Source: Desulfobacterales bacterium (GTDB lineage: Bacteria > Desulfobacterota > Desulfobulbia > Desulfobulbales > JAGXFP01). Taken from it: 55,340 bases of DNA. This document shows, piece after piece, positions 25,001 through 33,136 of this stretch. How positions within the stretch are numbered: position 1 is the stretch's first letter; each line of letters opens with the position of its first letter. The stretch is taken from positions 1-55,340 of the forward strand of contig JAGXFP010000002.1 of the NCBI GenBank assembly GCA_024637225.1, in the 5' to 3' direction. Below the pieces are notes generated by a model. It saw only the letters and a list, made by a program, of their open reading frames with translations, made no database searches and was not told where the DNA came from. A program made the position numbers and the translations under genes.

Positions 25001-25990
25001 ATGGAAAGGATCAATTTCAGCAAATGCATTATCACGACCGCCCTGGCGCTCTTCCTGTTATTGCCGGCGGCTTGTAATCGCCAACCGCCGCTGGAACTCA
25101 AGATGAGCACCCTTCAGGGCGACACGGTCTGGAGCGGTGAGGTTATCGTCAAGGGCGATATCTATATCCCCGAAGGGGTAACCCTGACCATCAGGCCCGG
25201 CACCACCGTCAAGTTCAAGCGGATCGACGAGGAAAGCGATCAGAACATGTTCGATATCGACTCGCCCTACTATCCCCAGGCGGAACTGATCGTTCGCGGC
25301 AGACTCCTGGCCATAGGAACCCCGAAGGAGCCCATTGTTTTCAGGTCGGCCGAAGTCAATGCCCGGCCTGCCGACTGGGGCGCCATCAACTTTCTGGGCA
25401 GCGACGGCAATATTATCGAGCATGCCCGGATCATCAACGGTTACAACGGCGTCCACGCCCACGGTTCGGCGGTGCGGATCGCCCATAGCCAGTTTATCCG
25501 GAACGGGGTGGGGGTCAGTTTCAAGGCCGAGGAGGAGACTCCCGGGGTGCCGTGGTTCGGAAAGCGTTCCCGGTTGACCATCAACGATAACTTGTTCGCC
25601 AACAACAAGGGCGGTATCGGTTTCCGCAACTCCGACGCCGAGATCACCCATAACGAGATCATCGACAATAAATTTTTCGGAATCTGGCCCAAGGAGAACA
25701 ACAAGGCCCGAGTCACCTTTAACGAGATCACCGGCAACAAGAAGGGCATTTATCTCTATCAGTCCCAGGGTGTGGTTTTCGAATTCAATAATATTTACGA
25801 CAACCGCGATTACAATATCGCCATGGCCGAGGCCCAGGATTTTCCTGTCGAGGCGCCCAACAACTGGTTCGGCACCCGAAACCGCAACAAGATCGATGAG
25901 CTGATCTTCGACCGCAGGGAAGACGCCGCCCTCGGCGAGGTCAGAATCGAGCCCCTCCTGGAAAAACCCGTGGTCTGGGAGGCCGAATAA
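25001..25990 (+). CDS. Beta-helix lipoprotein related to the upstream beta-helix protein
   Basis: Predicted lipoprotein of 329 residues. The start at 25001 gives a lipoprotein signal peptide (MERINFSKCIITTALALFLLLPAAC, lipobox LPAAC, lipidated Cys at 25); the upstream open frame lacks coding character. Mature sequence repeats the unit of the 19.6-kb protein: DTVWSGEVIVKG ... GVTLTIRPGTTVKFKR, beta-helix rungs (NFLGSDGNIIEHARIINGYNG, ANNKGGIGFRNSDAEITHNEI) and the closing NNWFGTRNRNKIDELIFDRRE. It is probably anchored to the outer membrane. It lies downstream of yedE and ends 2 nt before the MFS gene. Its clear kinship with the larger beta-helix protein suggests duplication inside the cluster. 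Confidence 0.85.
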   Translation: MERINFSKCIITTALALFLLLPAACNRQPPLELKMSTLQGDTVWSGEVIVKGDIYIPEGVTLTIRPGTTVKFKRIDEESDQNMFDIDSPYYPQAELIVRGRLLAIGTPKEPIVFRSAEVNARPADWGAINFLGSDGNIIEHARIINGYNGVHAHGSAVRIAHSQFIRNGVGVSFKAEEETPGVPWFGKRSRLTINDNLFANNKGGIGFRNSDAEITHNEIIDNKFFGIWPKENNKARVTFNEITGNKKGIYLYQSQGVVFEFNNIYDNRDYNIAMAEAQDFPVEAPNNWFGTRNRNKIDELIFDRREDAALGEVRIEPLLEKPVVWEAE

Positions 25991-25992
25991 CC

Positions 25993-27297
25993 TTGCAGCC
26001 CCAAGAACGCAAACTGACCTGGCTGGCCAGTTTCTCCCATTTCATCACCCATGGATACATGACTCTGTTGCCGGCGGTGCTGATCGTCATTACCGCCGAG
26101 CATTCCCTGAGCTTCACCGAGATCGGCATCATCGCCAATATCGGCTATTTCCTCTACGGCCTCGGTTCCTTCCCGGCCGGCTACCTCTCCGATAAATTCG
26201 GCTCCAAGCGGATGCTGACCATCGGGGTCGGCGGCATGGCGGTTTCCTCGATCCTGGTCGGCCTGACCCCCGGCGCGGCGGCTTTTGCCGTTACCTATGC
26301 CATGCTGGGCATTTTCGCAAGTATCCACCATCCGGCCGGGTTGTCGCTAATCGCCAGAAGGGTAAATACCAGGCGCGGCAAGGCATTAGGGCTGCACGGC
26401 GTCATGGGTAATGTCGGACTTTTCATGACCCCGCTGGTGGCAAGTTACGGCGTCAAGCTCTTCGGGACCTGGCGGGCCGCCTATATCATCTATGGCCTGC
26501 TCGGCCTTGTTTTTGCCGTGGTTATTCATATGACCAAACTTGAAGATGAGGCCGATCTGAACTGGCGTAAATTGTTTAAAAGGGCGGCTTCGCGGCCGAC
26601 CATTCCCGAAGGTGATGAAACCCCGGCATCTCCTGCCGTCGCCGGGGCCGCGTCCGGAAAATCCTTCGCTCTGATCATGGTCCCCGTTTCCCTGCTGCTT
26701 CTCTATCTGGGCAGTGTTCTTTCCGGTTTCATTTTCAGAGGTTCGCTGACATTTTTCCCGACCCTGCTGCAACGGGAGGTTTACTTCATCAATATCCATG
26801 ACGAACCAGTTTATATGGCAGGGGTTGTCACTACCGCGGTACTTTCCCTTGGTCTGTTCGGGGCCTGGTTCGGGGGATATATTAATGACAAGATTAAAAA
26901 GCCGGAATTGCTGCCGTTCTATGTTTTTCTGATTGTCGCTCCGGCCCTCTATCTGATCAGCACCCTGGTAGACGCCAAACTGCTGCTGTTCAGCTGTCTG
27001 TTCAGTCTGGTTTATTACGCCTGGCAGCCGGCCCAGAATTATCTGGTCGCCAAGTACACCAGGAAGGCCTCTCACGGCATGGGCTTCGGGATTAATTTTT
27101 TCCTGATCTTCGGGGTCGGTTCGATCGCCACCGCCACCGGCGGCTATGTTACCGATGAATATGGGGTCGACCGCTTCTACAGGCTGATGAGTTATATCGG
27201 CGGCGTGGCGGGACTGACCGCTCTGGGAGTCTATCTGGCCAGAAGATATCTGCTTAAATTCAACTGGCAACTGGTCAGGGAAGATAAAAACGAGTAA
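25993..27297 (+). CDS. MFS transporter, Fsr-like
   Basis: Major facilitator superfamily exporter or importer of the inner membrane, 434 residues with about twelve hydrophobic segments. The N-terminus (LTWLASFSHFITHGYMTLLPAVL) and the loop GSFPAGYLSDKFGSKRMLTIG near residues 54-74 (the MFS motif A region) are typical; the fosmidomycin-resistance-like branch is the closest I recognise. The start is a TTG at 25993, chosen because GGAGG ends about 10 nt before it and the next ATG would remove the first membrane segment. The gap to the lipoprotein stop is 2 nt, so it is co-transcribed with the beta-helix lipoprotein. The substrate is unknown. Confidence 0.88.
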   Translation: MQPQERKLTWLASFSHFITHGYMTLLPAVLIVITAEHSLSFTEIGIIANIGYFLYGLGSFPAGYLSDKFGSKRMLTIGVGGMAVSSILVGLTPGAAAFAVTYAMLGIFASIHHPAGLSLIARRVNTRRGKALGLHGVMGNVGLFMTPLVASYGVKLFGTWRAAYIIYGLLGLVFAVVIHMTKLEDEADLNWRKLFKRAASRPTIPEGDETPASPAVAGAASGKSFALIMVPVSLLLLYLGSVLSGFIFRGSLTFFPTLLQREVYFINIHDEPVYMAGVVTTAVLSLGLFGAWFGGYINDKIKKPELLPFYVFLIVAPALYLISTLVDAKLLLFSCLFSLVYYAWQPAQNYLVAKYTRKASHGMGFGINFFLIFGVGSIATATGGYVTDEYGVDRFYRLMSYIGGVAGLTALGVYLARRYLLKFNWQLVREDKNE

Positions 27298-27409
27298 GAG
27301 GATCTCCAGACTAGAATAGATCGTCGAAATATCCGGGAAAACCCCAGTTCGATCCGGTTTTTTCGAATACTCGCTGAACATTGATGCATTCGCAAAAGGA
27401 CAAAAAGGT

Positions 27410-27592
27410 TGTCATTTCGAACGAATGTGAGAAATCTTGTTCTTTACACCCACAGGGCACCCCAAGGGCATTTGCTTCGCGGCACATAAGTTTCGTTTGC
27501 ACCCTGAAGGGCATAAAAGCAGACCAGCTGCTCAACTCAGCTTTAACTTATTGTGGATGCTATTAAGATTTCTCCCTGTGGTCGAAATGACA
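27410..27592. repeat. Composite palindromic element with terminal inverted repeats enclosing a family-A repeat
   Basis: The left end TGTCATTTCGAAC ... GAGAAATCTTG (27410-27438) is matched inverted by AAGATTTCTCCC ... GTCGAAATGACA (27565-27592). Inside lies the most complete family-A repeat: CACAGGGCACCCCAAGGGCAT, TTGCTTCGCGGC, ATAAGTTTCGTTTGCACCC, GAAGGGCATAAAAGCAG and AGCTGCTCAACTCAGCTTT. It carries no transposase, so it resembles a MITE or a nested pair of palindromic repeats. Confidence 0.7.
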
Positions 27593-27655
27593 TTATGGTA
27601 CCCCAGAGTTTTTGCGAATTATAAATCAGCCCCCAAATAAACGAGGTATTTGAAG

Positions 27656-28126
27656 ATGAGCGTTTGTCCCTGTAATTCACTAAAAAAACTTGAAGAATGC
27701 TGCGGTCCGTTTCTGGCCGGAGAGCAATTGCCTCCGACCGCCGAGGCCCTGATGAGATCGCGTTACACCGCCTATGTCTTCGAGGACTATCCCTATGTCC
27801 TTAAGACCTGCCATCAATCGACCCGCCCCTCCGAGGAAGAGTTCGACGACGGTCAGGCCGTCAAATGGTGCGGGCTCGAAATCATGGAGACCGAGGCGGG
27901 CGGGGTTGGCGACGATGAGGGCATTGTTGAATTCATCGCCAGTTATCGGGCCAAGGGCGGGATTCTCGGTCTGCACGAGAGGGCCGAATTCGTCAAGGAG
28001 GAAGGGCAGTGGTTCTATGTCGACGGTGACATGGTCAAACCGCCCCAGGCCGTTTCGGATAAAGTCGGCCGCAATGAGCCGTGTCCGTGCGGCAGCGGCA
28101 AAAAATTCAAGAAATGTTGCAGATGA
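27656..28126 (+). CDS. YchJ/UPF0225 family SEC-C motif protein
   Basis: 156-residue cytoplasmic protein with two zinc-binding cysteine clusters: the N-terminal [17 protein letters not shown] (residues 4-20) and a C-terminal SEC-C motif [18 protein letters not shown]. Between them is an NTF2-like region with [10 protein letters not shown], the hallmark of the YchJ/UPF0225 family. The biochemical role is not established. I start at the ATG at 27656 (GAGG, 9 nt upstream) instead of a TTG two codons earlier. It directly follows the composite repeat element and appears to be a single-gene unit. Confidence 0.88.
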   Translation: MSVCPCNSLKKLEECCGPFLAGEQLPPTAEALMRSRYTAYVFEDYPYVLKTCHQSTRPSEEEFDDGQAVKWCGLEIMETEAGGVGDDEGIVEFIASYRAKGGILGLHERAEFVKEEGQWFYVDGDMVKPPQAVSDKVGRNEPCPCGSGKKFKKCCR

Positions 28127-28376
28127 ATGCGAGCCGGCAGCCGCCCCGTCACTTTTTTCGGATATTAATATGCTGAAGTTAAAAGTCATGTTTTATTCCG
28201 GGAAAATGTATTAGATAGGATTTTATTAACTTAACTTTCCGACTTGCTTGATCCTGTTGGATTACCATCCTGAATTCTCGTTTTGTTTTTCCTGTCGGAT
28301 AGTAACGTTAACCCGGAAGGGTAAGTTGTTAAGGTAAAAGACTTAGGGTAGATAAATCTGGTTCAGCGGGGACAGC

Positions 28377-29252
28377 ATGGAGATCTTTTGCGAAAAATGT
28401 CAGAAGCAGGTAGGGCGGATTGCCGATGAAAAAATTCCCCGGGGCAAAAAGCTGAGTGTTGCCTGTCCGAAATGCGGCGAGAAAATTTATTTTGAAAAAC
28501 CGGAGGAATTTTCCGGTGAACTTGACTTTGACGATGATTCCATGATCGCGGCGACTCCGGTTGGCGAAGCGGGGGAGTCCTATTCACCAAGGGTTGCCGG
28601 TGCAGGCCCTGATTACGATTTCAGAATTATGGGAATTATCGGCGAGGCCTGGGCCAGAACTTCGGGCACTAAGGGGCCGGTCTGGGCGGCTATTTTGCTG
28701 GCTTTTCTGGCGGCTATCGCTTTCAGTATTGGTGTCGCCTCGATTTCGGCAATAATCGGCGGAGGCCCCCTTGCCGCCGGCTTGGAAGGGGCCGCCCGTT
28801 TGACAATTTCAATTGCCGGTTATCCATTCATGGCCGGTCTGCTCCTCCTTGCGATCCGCAGGTCGGTAGGTCTTTCGATAAATTACAAGTTGGCCTTTAG
28901 CTGTTTTCGCGCCATGCTACCCATTGTTATCGCCTATATTCTGACCTCGATTTTAACATTTATCGGGTTTTTCCTTCTGGTCATTCCGGGAATATATCTG
29001 AGCGTTGCCTATGCTCTGGTCATTCCCTTGATCATCGATAAGGAGATGAGTCCCTGGCAGGCCATGGAGGCCTCGCGTAAAGGCGTCCAACGGCACTGGT
29101 TCAAGGTTTTCGGGCTCTATATCGTGATGTCGATCATCTGTTTTATAAGCGCGATCCCCATGGGATTGGGTCTGATCTGGACTGTCCCGATGTTTTTCAT
29201 GGTCAACGGGATTCTTTACCGGGAGGTTTTTGGGGTAACCCAGGAGGTCTAG
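28377..29252 (+). CDS. Zinc-ribbon membrane protein, function unknown
   Basis: 291-residue protein. The N-terminus MEIFCEKCQKQVGR ... VACPKCGEKIYFE (residues 1-42) is an MJ0042-like zinc finger, closely parallel in design to that of the 7.8-9.0 kb protein. An acidic linker of about 50 residues follows, then about six hydrophobic segments from residue 100 on, with KEMSPWQAMEASRKGVQRHWFKVFGLYI near 222-249; this last stretch resembles the DUF975/glycerophosphoryl-diester-type membrane domains. It is probably an inner-membrane protein with a cytoplasmic zinc finger. No neighbour suggests a role. Confidence 0.75.
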   Translation: MEIFCEKCQKQVGRIADEKIPRGKKLSVACPKCGEKIYFEKPEEFSGELDFDDDSMIAATPVGEAGESYSPRVAGAGPDYDFRIMGIIGEAWARTSGTKGPVWAAILLAFLAAIAFSIGVASISAIIGGGPLAAGLEGAARLTISIAGYPFMAGLLLLAIRRSVGLSINYKLAFSCFRAMLPIVIAYILTSILTFIGFFLLVIPGIYLSVAYALVIPLIIDKEMSPWQAMEASRKGVQRHWFKVFGLYIVMSIICFISAIPMGLGLIWTVPMFFMVNGILYREVFGVTQEV

Positions 29253-29953
29253 CCCTTGATTTTTTCCGGCAGATGATTGAATTTTTTCCATTGAATATCT
29301 TCTTTGTTTTCCGATGATTTTACCGTCGCCAGCCCAGAGATTGCCGCCCGCCACCAGTATTGAACCGCCCACTTTTCTCCTTTTTTATTTAGCAGGAAAA
29401 TGAATTTATGTTACGATATCCACTTAAAAATATATGATACTTATAACTTGGAGAATGATAATGAAACTCGAACAATCCGCAGAATACCATCCTTTATGTT
29501 TCCGCTCCTCGCGGCATAGCGGGTTCTGACCTACTGTGTAGCCGACCGGCTTCGCGAGGGTGCGTTTCGCGCCCGACCGATGGGCTTGAGCTGATTGCCG
29601 GGTTGCTCCCTGGCGGCGCAATATCCGGGAACAACCATCCCGCTTCACCATAGCTTTAAAAGCTCGGTTCAGTTAAAAATCCCCCTGTTTTTTCTGCTCT
29701 AAACCCCATTGTGTTCGGCGTACTTACCGGTGTTCCCGCCTTAAGCCCGCATGATCGCTTTCTCCTGTTGAACCAGCCATGAATCCGCGCTGTTCAGCGT
29801 CTGCCGAGATGGTTCTCCTGACTGGAGGCAACGAGAGGATCACGGGCGGAACAATCAAGACAGAGAAATATAACAACACAGCTTTGCGGCACAACGGGGC
29901 AGAATAAATTTCCTGTTTTTCGCCGCTTAACACACTTTAACGGAGGTATGATT
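29253..29953. promoter_or_regulatory. 700-nt leader region upstream of the betaine genes, with GC-rich hairpins
   Basis: No convincing gene on either strand. 29490-29640 is GC-rich and can form stems such as CGGCTTCGCG and GGTGCG-TTT-CGCGCC; 29765-29830 has CGCGCTGTTCAGCG. I compared it by eye with glycine, SAM and SAH riboswitch consensus features and found no match. The promoter for the glycine methyltransferase gene is expected here, and the length leaves room for an osmotically controlled leader, but this is inference. Confidence 0.35.
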
Positions 29954-30772
29954 ATGAATTCATCGAATCAAGTTCAGTCATTTGGCTCGGATCCAATTGC
30001 TGTAAGGAAAACAGGGCATTATAAGGAAGAGTATGTGAAATCGTTTGTTGAGAAGTGGGACGATCTCATCGACTGGGAGCGCCGCTGGGAAAGTGAAGGA
30101 GACTTTTTTGTCGAGCAGTTGCGCTCCCGGGGCATTAAGCGGGTTCTTGATGTGGCGACTGGCACCGGCTTTCATTCCGTGCGGCTGCTGAGTGCCGGCT
30201 TCGACGTTGTAAGCGCTGACGGCAGCCCCGAAATGCTGGCCCAGGCATTCAAAAACGCCCGGGACCGCGGTTACATCCTCAGGACGGCCCACGCCGACTG
30301 GCGCTGGCTGAACCGGACAATTCATACCCAGTTCGACGCGGTGATCTGCCTCGGTAATTCCTTTACACATCTCTTCAACGAGCATGACCGCCGGAGAACC
30401 CTGGCCGAATACTATGCCACTCTCGATCACGACGGCATACTCATCCTTGATCAGCGCAATTACGATTCAATTCTGGATAACGGATTCAGTTCCAAACACC
30501 AGTACTACTATTGCGGTGAAGATGTGGTTGCCGAGCCCGAGCATATTGACGAGGGTCTGGCGCGGTTCCGTTATTCATTCCCCGATGGTTCCAAGTACCA
30601 CCTGAACATGTATCCTCTGCGCAAGAAGTATACCCGCCGACTCATGCACGAAGTGGGGTTTCAGCATATTGAGACTTACGGAGATTTCATGGAAACCTTC
30701 AAGGCGGACGAACCGGATTTCCTGGTCCACGTTGCGGAAAAAACATACCGGAAAAATGACGAGGTGGAGTGA
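29954..30772 (+). CDS. Glycine/sarcosine N-methyltransferase
   Basis: Catalyses the first two SAM-dependent methylations of glycine, to sarcosine and dimethylglycine, in de novo synthesis of the compatible solute glycine betaine. The 272-residue product has the GSMT length and features: HYKEEYVKSFVEKWDDLIDW near 22-41, SAM-binding VLDVATGTGFHSVRLL at 64-79, VVSADGSPEML near 85-95, ICLGNSFTHLF near 135 and ILDQRNYDSIL near 172. I start at the second ATG because GGAGG is 7 nt upstream of it but only 1 nt from the first. The SDMT gene follows after one base, so they form an operon. Two separate enzymes is the layout in Aphanothece; Actinopolyspora-type fusions also exist. Confidence 0.9.
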   Translation: MNSSNQVQSFGSDPIAVRKTGHYKEEYVKSFVEKWDDLIDWERRWESEGDFFVEQLRSRGIKRVLDVATGTGFHSVRLLSAGFDVVSADGSPEMLAQAFKNARDRGYILRTAHADWRWLNRTIHTQFDAVICLGNSFTHLFNEHDRRRTLAEYYATLDHDGILILDQRNYDSILDNGFSSKHQYYYCGEDVVAEPEHIDEGLARFRYSFPDGSKYHLNMYPLRKKYTRRLMHEVGFQHIETYGDFMETFKADEPDFLVHVAEKTYRKNDEVE

Positions 30773-30773
30773 T

Positions 30774-31610
30774 ATGGGTACCAATTATTCTGAAGCGGTA
30801 AACATCGCCCGGGACTATTACAACAGTGAAGATGCCGATAATTTCTATGCCCTGATCTGGGGAGGCGAAGATATCCATATCGGTCTCTATGAGACTCCCG
30901 GAGAGCCTGTAGTCGAGGCAAGCCGGCGCACCGTGGAACGGATGGCCGAACGTCTCGAGCTCGGACCGGGGCACCGGGTGCTTGATATCGGTTCCGGTTA
31001 TGGCGGCGCTGCCCGCTATCTCGCCTCCAGATTCGGATGCAGGGTTACCGCCCTGAATCTCAGCGAGAAAGAAAACGAACGCGCCCGGAAGCTCAATGCC
31101 GAGCAGGGCATGGCAGACAAAATTGAGGTTATCGACGGCAGTTTCGAGGAAATCCCCTCCGCCGAAAACTCTTTTGATGTGGTCTGGTCCCAGGACGCAA
31201 TTCTGCACAGCCCCAGGCGACAGCAGGTGGTAGGTGAAGTTGCCCGGGTTTTAAAGCCGGGTGGAGACTTTCTCTTTACCGACCCCATGCAGGCCGATGA
31301 ATGCCAGCCGGAACTTCTCCAGCCGGTTCTCGATCGGATCCACCTGGAATCCCTCGGGTCGTTCGCTTTTTACCGCAAGGCCGCCTCTGAAGCCGGGCTT
31401 CGTGAAGTGGCGATCGAAGACCTCAGCCATCAGCTGCCCCGTCACTACAGCAGTGTGCGCAGCAACCTGGAGAGCGAGCGGGAGGCCCTGTCCGGCAAGG
31501 TTTCGGAAGAGTATATCGATAGAATGCTGGTCGGATTGGGTCACTGGGTGGAAGCCGGGGAAGCAGGCCGGCTTTCCTGGGGGATCATGCACTTTCGCAC
31601 GGCTCAATAA
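30774..31610 (+). CDS. Sarcosine/dimethylglycine N-methyltransferase
   Basis: Completes glycine betaine synthesis by methylating sarcosine and dimethylglycine with SAM. The ATG at 30774 begins MGTNYSEAVNIARDYYNSEDADNFYALIWGGEDIHIGLYE in steps typical of SDMT; in-frame codons upstream lie within the GSMT gene. SAM motifs are VLDIGSGYGGAARYLA at 69-84, TALNLSEKENERARKL near 93-108 and VVWSQDAILHSPRR near 136-149 of 278 residues. GAGGTGGAGTG upstream, inside the end of GSMT, is the Shine-Dalgarno. The pair implies that the cell makes its own betaine and so tolerates salt or fluctuating osmolarity. No betaine transporter adjoins it; an MscS channel lies 1.5 kb downstream. Confidence 0.9.
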   Translation: MGTNYSEAVNIARDYYNSEDADNFYALIWGGEDIHIGLYETPGEPVVEASRRTVERMAERLELGPGHRVLDIGSGYGGAARYLASRFGCRVTALNLSEKENERARKLNAEQGMADKIEVIDGSFEEIPSAENSFDVVWSQDAILHSPRRQQVVGEVARVLKPGGDFLFTDPMQADECQPELLQPVLDRIHLESLGSFAFYRKAASEAGLREVAIEDLSHQLPRHYSSVRSNLESEREALSGKVSEEYIDRMLVGLGHWVEAGEAGRLSWGIMHFRTAQ

Positions 31611-31788
31611 TCGTGATGCTCCAGGAAGAAGGTTCTTCGTGATCAGTTGAGGAATTCGTAGAAAGTCAAAAAACACTTCGACATGCGGTGCTGGGTAACT
31701 TGTCGATTTAACGTTTTAGTGCGCTCAGCTTAACGGCTTTTAGCGAGTTCATCGAGATTGATTCATTTATGAAAACTGATTTGCCAGG

Positions 31789-31870
31789 TCATTGCGAGGA
31801 GCAAAGCGACGAAGCAATCCAGTATTTTCAACTACTATATGTTTCCGGATTGCTTTGCCGCGCTCGCAAG
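31789..31870. repeat. Family-D palindromic repeat, copy 1
   Basis: TCATTGCGAGGAGCAAAGCG ... GAAGCAATCC on the left and GGATTGCTTTG ... CGCTCGCAA on the right form a long imperfect hairpin with an AT-rich centre. Copies: 41752-41820 (degraded) and 43049-43133 (good). The TTTTGGCGAACTCATCAA motif follows, as after copy 3. This is a common intergenic palindrome type in this group of bacteria. Confidence 0.75.
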
Positions 31871-31935
31871 ACTTGATTTTTAACTTTTGGCGAACTCATC
31901 AAAGATTTGTTGGAAAAACCTCTGGTCCGATCAGC

Positions 31936-32565
31936 TCATTTGATCGCCCGGACAACGACAAAGGCCCCTTCTCCATATCCTTCCTTGATTGGCTCCCTGG
32001 CGGTGATTTCAGCGAGGGGCCTGAATATGGTTTCAACCACTTTGAAATCTCGAAATCCCGCTTTTTTAAGGGAGCCCAGGATCTCTTGTACCGAATAAAA
32101 ATTAGCCTCCTGATAAAACAGGCTGTCTCTTTTTTGCTTTTCATACTTCCCGCCCAGGAAACTGTTGTTATCAATAAAACCGACCAAAATTGCACCTTCG
32201 GTCCGCACTACCCGAAAAGCCTCTTTGAATGCCCGGTCAACTGAATCCAGAAAACAGACCGAGGTTACGAACAAAACCTTATTAAACCGGCCATTTGCGA
32301 AAGGCAGCGCCTCGCCAACAGCCCTGACAATCTGGAGGTTTTTGGCCCGGGCTCGTACTGCCATGGCTTTGGCCGGTTCCACTCCGAACTCTATCCCCAG
32401 GGGCAAAGCAAAACGTCCGGTGCCCATCCCGACTTCCAGACCCGCTCCCCCTTCCGGCAGCAACAACTTCAGTGCTTCAAGTTCAGATTCGTAAACGCAG
32501 GGATAATCATCAAACCATTCCTCATATTCCGCGGCGTGTCTTTCAAATGCGTTGCTTTTGACCAT
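31936..32565 (-). CDS. Class I SAM-dependent methyltransferase, substrate unknown
   Basis: 209-residue cytoplasmic methyltransferase of the Methyltransf_11 type. The N-terminus MVKSNAFERHAAEYEEWFDDYPCVYESEL is followed by the SAM-binding GLEVGMGTGRFALPLG at 42-57, the acidic position GVEPAKAM near 61-68, VGEALPFANGRFNKVLFVTSVCFLD near 83-107, and FRVVRTEGAILVGFIDNNSF. Nothing indicates the acceptor. It lies opposite in strand to the betaine genes and is separated by a repeat, so it need not belong with them. Confidence 0.85.
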   Translation of the reverse strand: MVKSNAFERHAAEYEEWFDDYPCVYESELEALKLLLPEGGAGLEVGMGTGRFALPLGIEFGVEPAKAMAVRARAKNLQIVRAVGEALPFANGRFNKVLFVTSVCFLDSVDRAFKEAFRVVRTEGAILVGFIDNNSFLGGKYEKQKRDSLFYQEANFYSVQEILGSLKKAGFRDFKVVETIFRPLAEITAREPIKEGYGEGAFVVVRAIK

Positions 32566-32720
32566 GAATATTCAACCTCGGCTTGGGCAAAGGGACTGGA
32601 TGAAGAAATATGGTTTGCAGACTGTGCCGCGCATCCACGGGGCCTTTCGATTTTAACTGAAGTTTTGATGATAATTGGGGCTGTTGGGCAACCAATCACG
32701 GAATGACCAGCCAAGTTCAG

Positions 32721-32866
32721 CTCATCCCCCATCCAGTAAGCGATTGCAGGGTGCCGGAGATGCGAGGCATCGTCCTGCGATGTGTACTGGTTGTATGTGA
32801 GCAGGCGATAACACAGCAGATCGATACCCTGTAATCGCCTCCCTGGTGGGGGTCCTTACATTTTAG
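32721..32866 (+). ncRNA. Structured intergenic element, copy 2
   Basis: Same layout as 16365-16494. GTAAGCGATTGCAGGGT at 32736-32752 pairs with ACCCTGTAATCGC at 32826-32838, improved over copy 1 at the A and T positions. The inner hairpins are GATGC-GAG-GCATC, a CCTGC / GCAGG helix capped by TGTAC-TGGTT-GTATG with wobble pairs, and CGAT / ATCG closing the conserved loop AACACAGC. After the closing strand a 16-nt insertion (TCCCTGGTGGGGGTC region) precedes the CTTAC end. Adjacent genes differ from those at copy 1, so it is not tied to lpxB. Confidence 0.6.
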
Positions 32867-33062
32867 CAATAAATAAGATTAAAAATAACTTATAATTCTG
32901 CCTTTATAAGGATTAAGCTGTCTATGTGATCTTGGGATTCCTTTAAATGACGTACCGGATTAGTAAGACATGAATATGGCTAGGCAAAATGTTTGATATG
33001 TAGGGAGTGATGTTCTTTTGGGGGATGACGAAGGAACTGAAATGCTCTACGTCACGATAATT

Positions 33063-33104
33063 CGGATTGTATGCCCCTTTTGGGTGCTTTTCGCGACGCC
33101 AACA
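33063..33104 (+). repeat. Family-B repeat, copy 2
   Basis: CGGATTGTATGCCCC, a TTTT loop, GGGTGC and TTTTCGCGACGCCAAC reproduce the sequence at 15141-15187. It ends 33 nt before the MscS start. The region between copy 2 of the structured element and this repeat (32867-33062) shows nothing recognisable. Confidence 0.65.
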
Positions 33105-33136
33105 ATATTTAACGCCTGACGGCAAAGGAGGGAGAG

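Noticed and set aside
29424..29651. 75-codon open frame on the minus strand in the leader of the betaine genes
   Set aside because: Composition is dominated by Arg/Gly/Ala from GC-rich hairpins, with no recognisable motif and no Shine-Dalgarno; more likely non-coding leader.
29253..29953. Possible glycine, SAM or SAH riboswitch before the glycine methyltransferase gene
   Set aside because: Attractive from context, but none of the conserved core sequences of those riboswitches could be found by eye.
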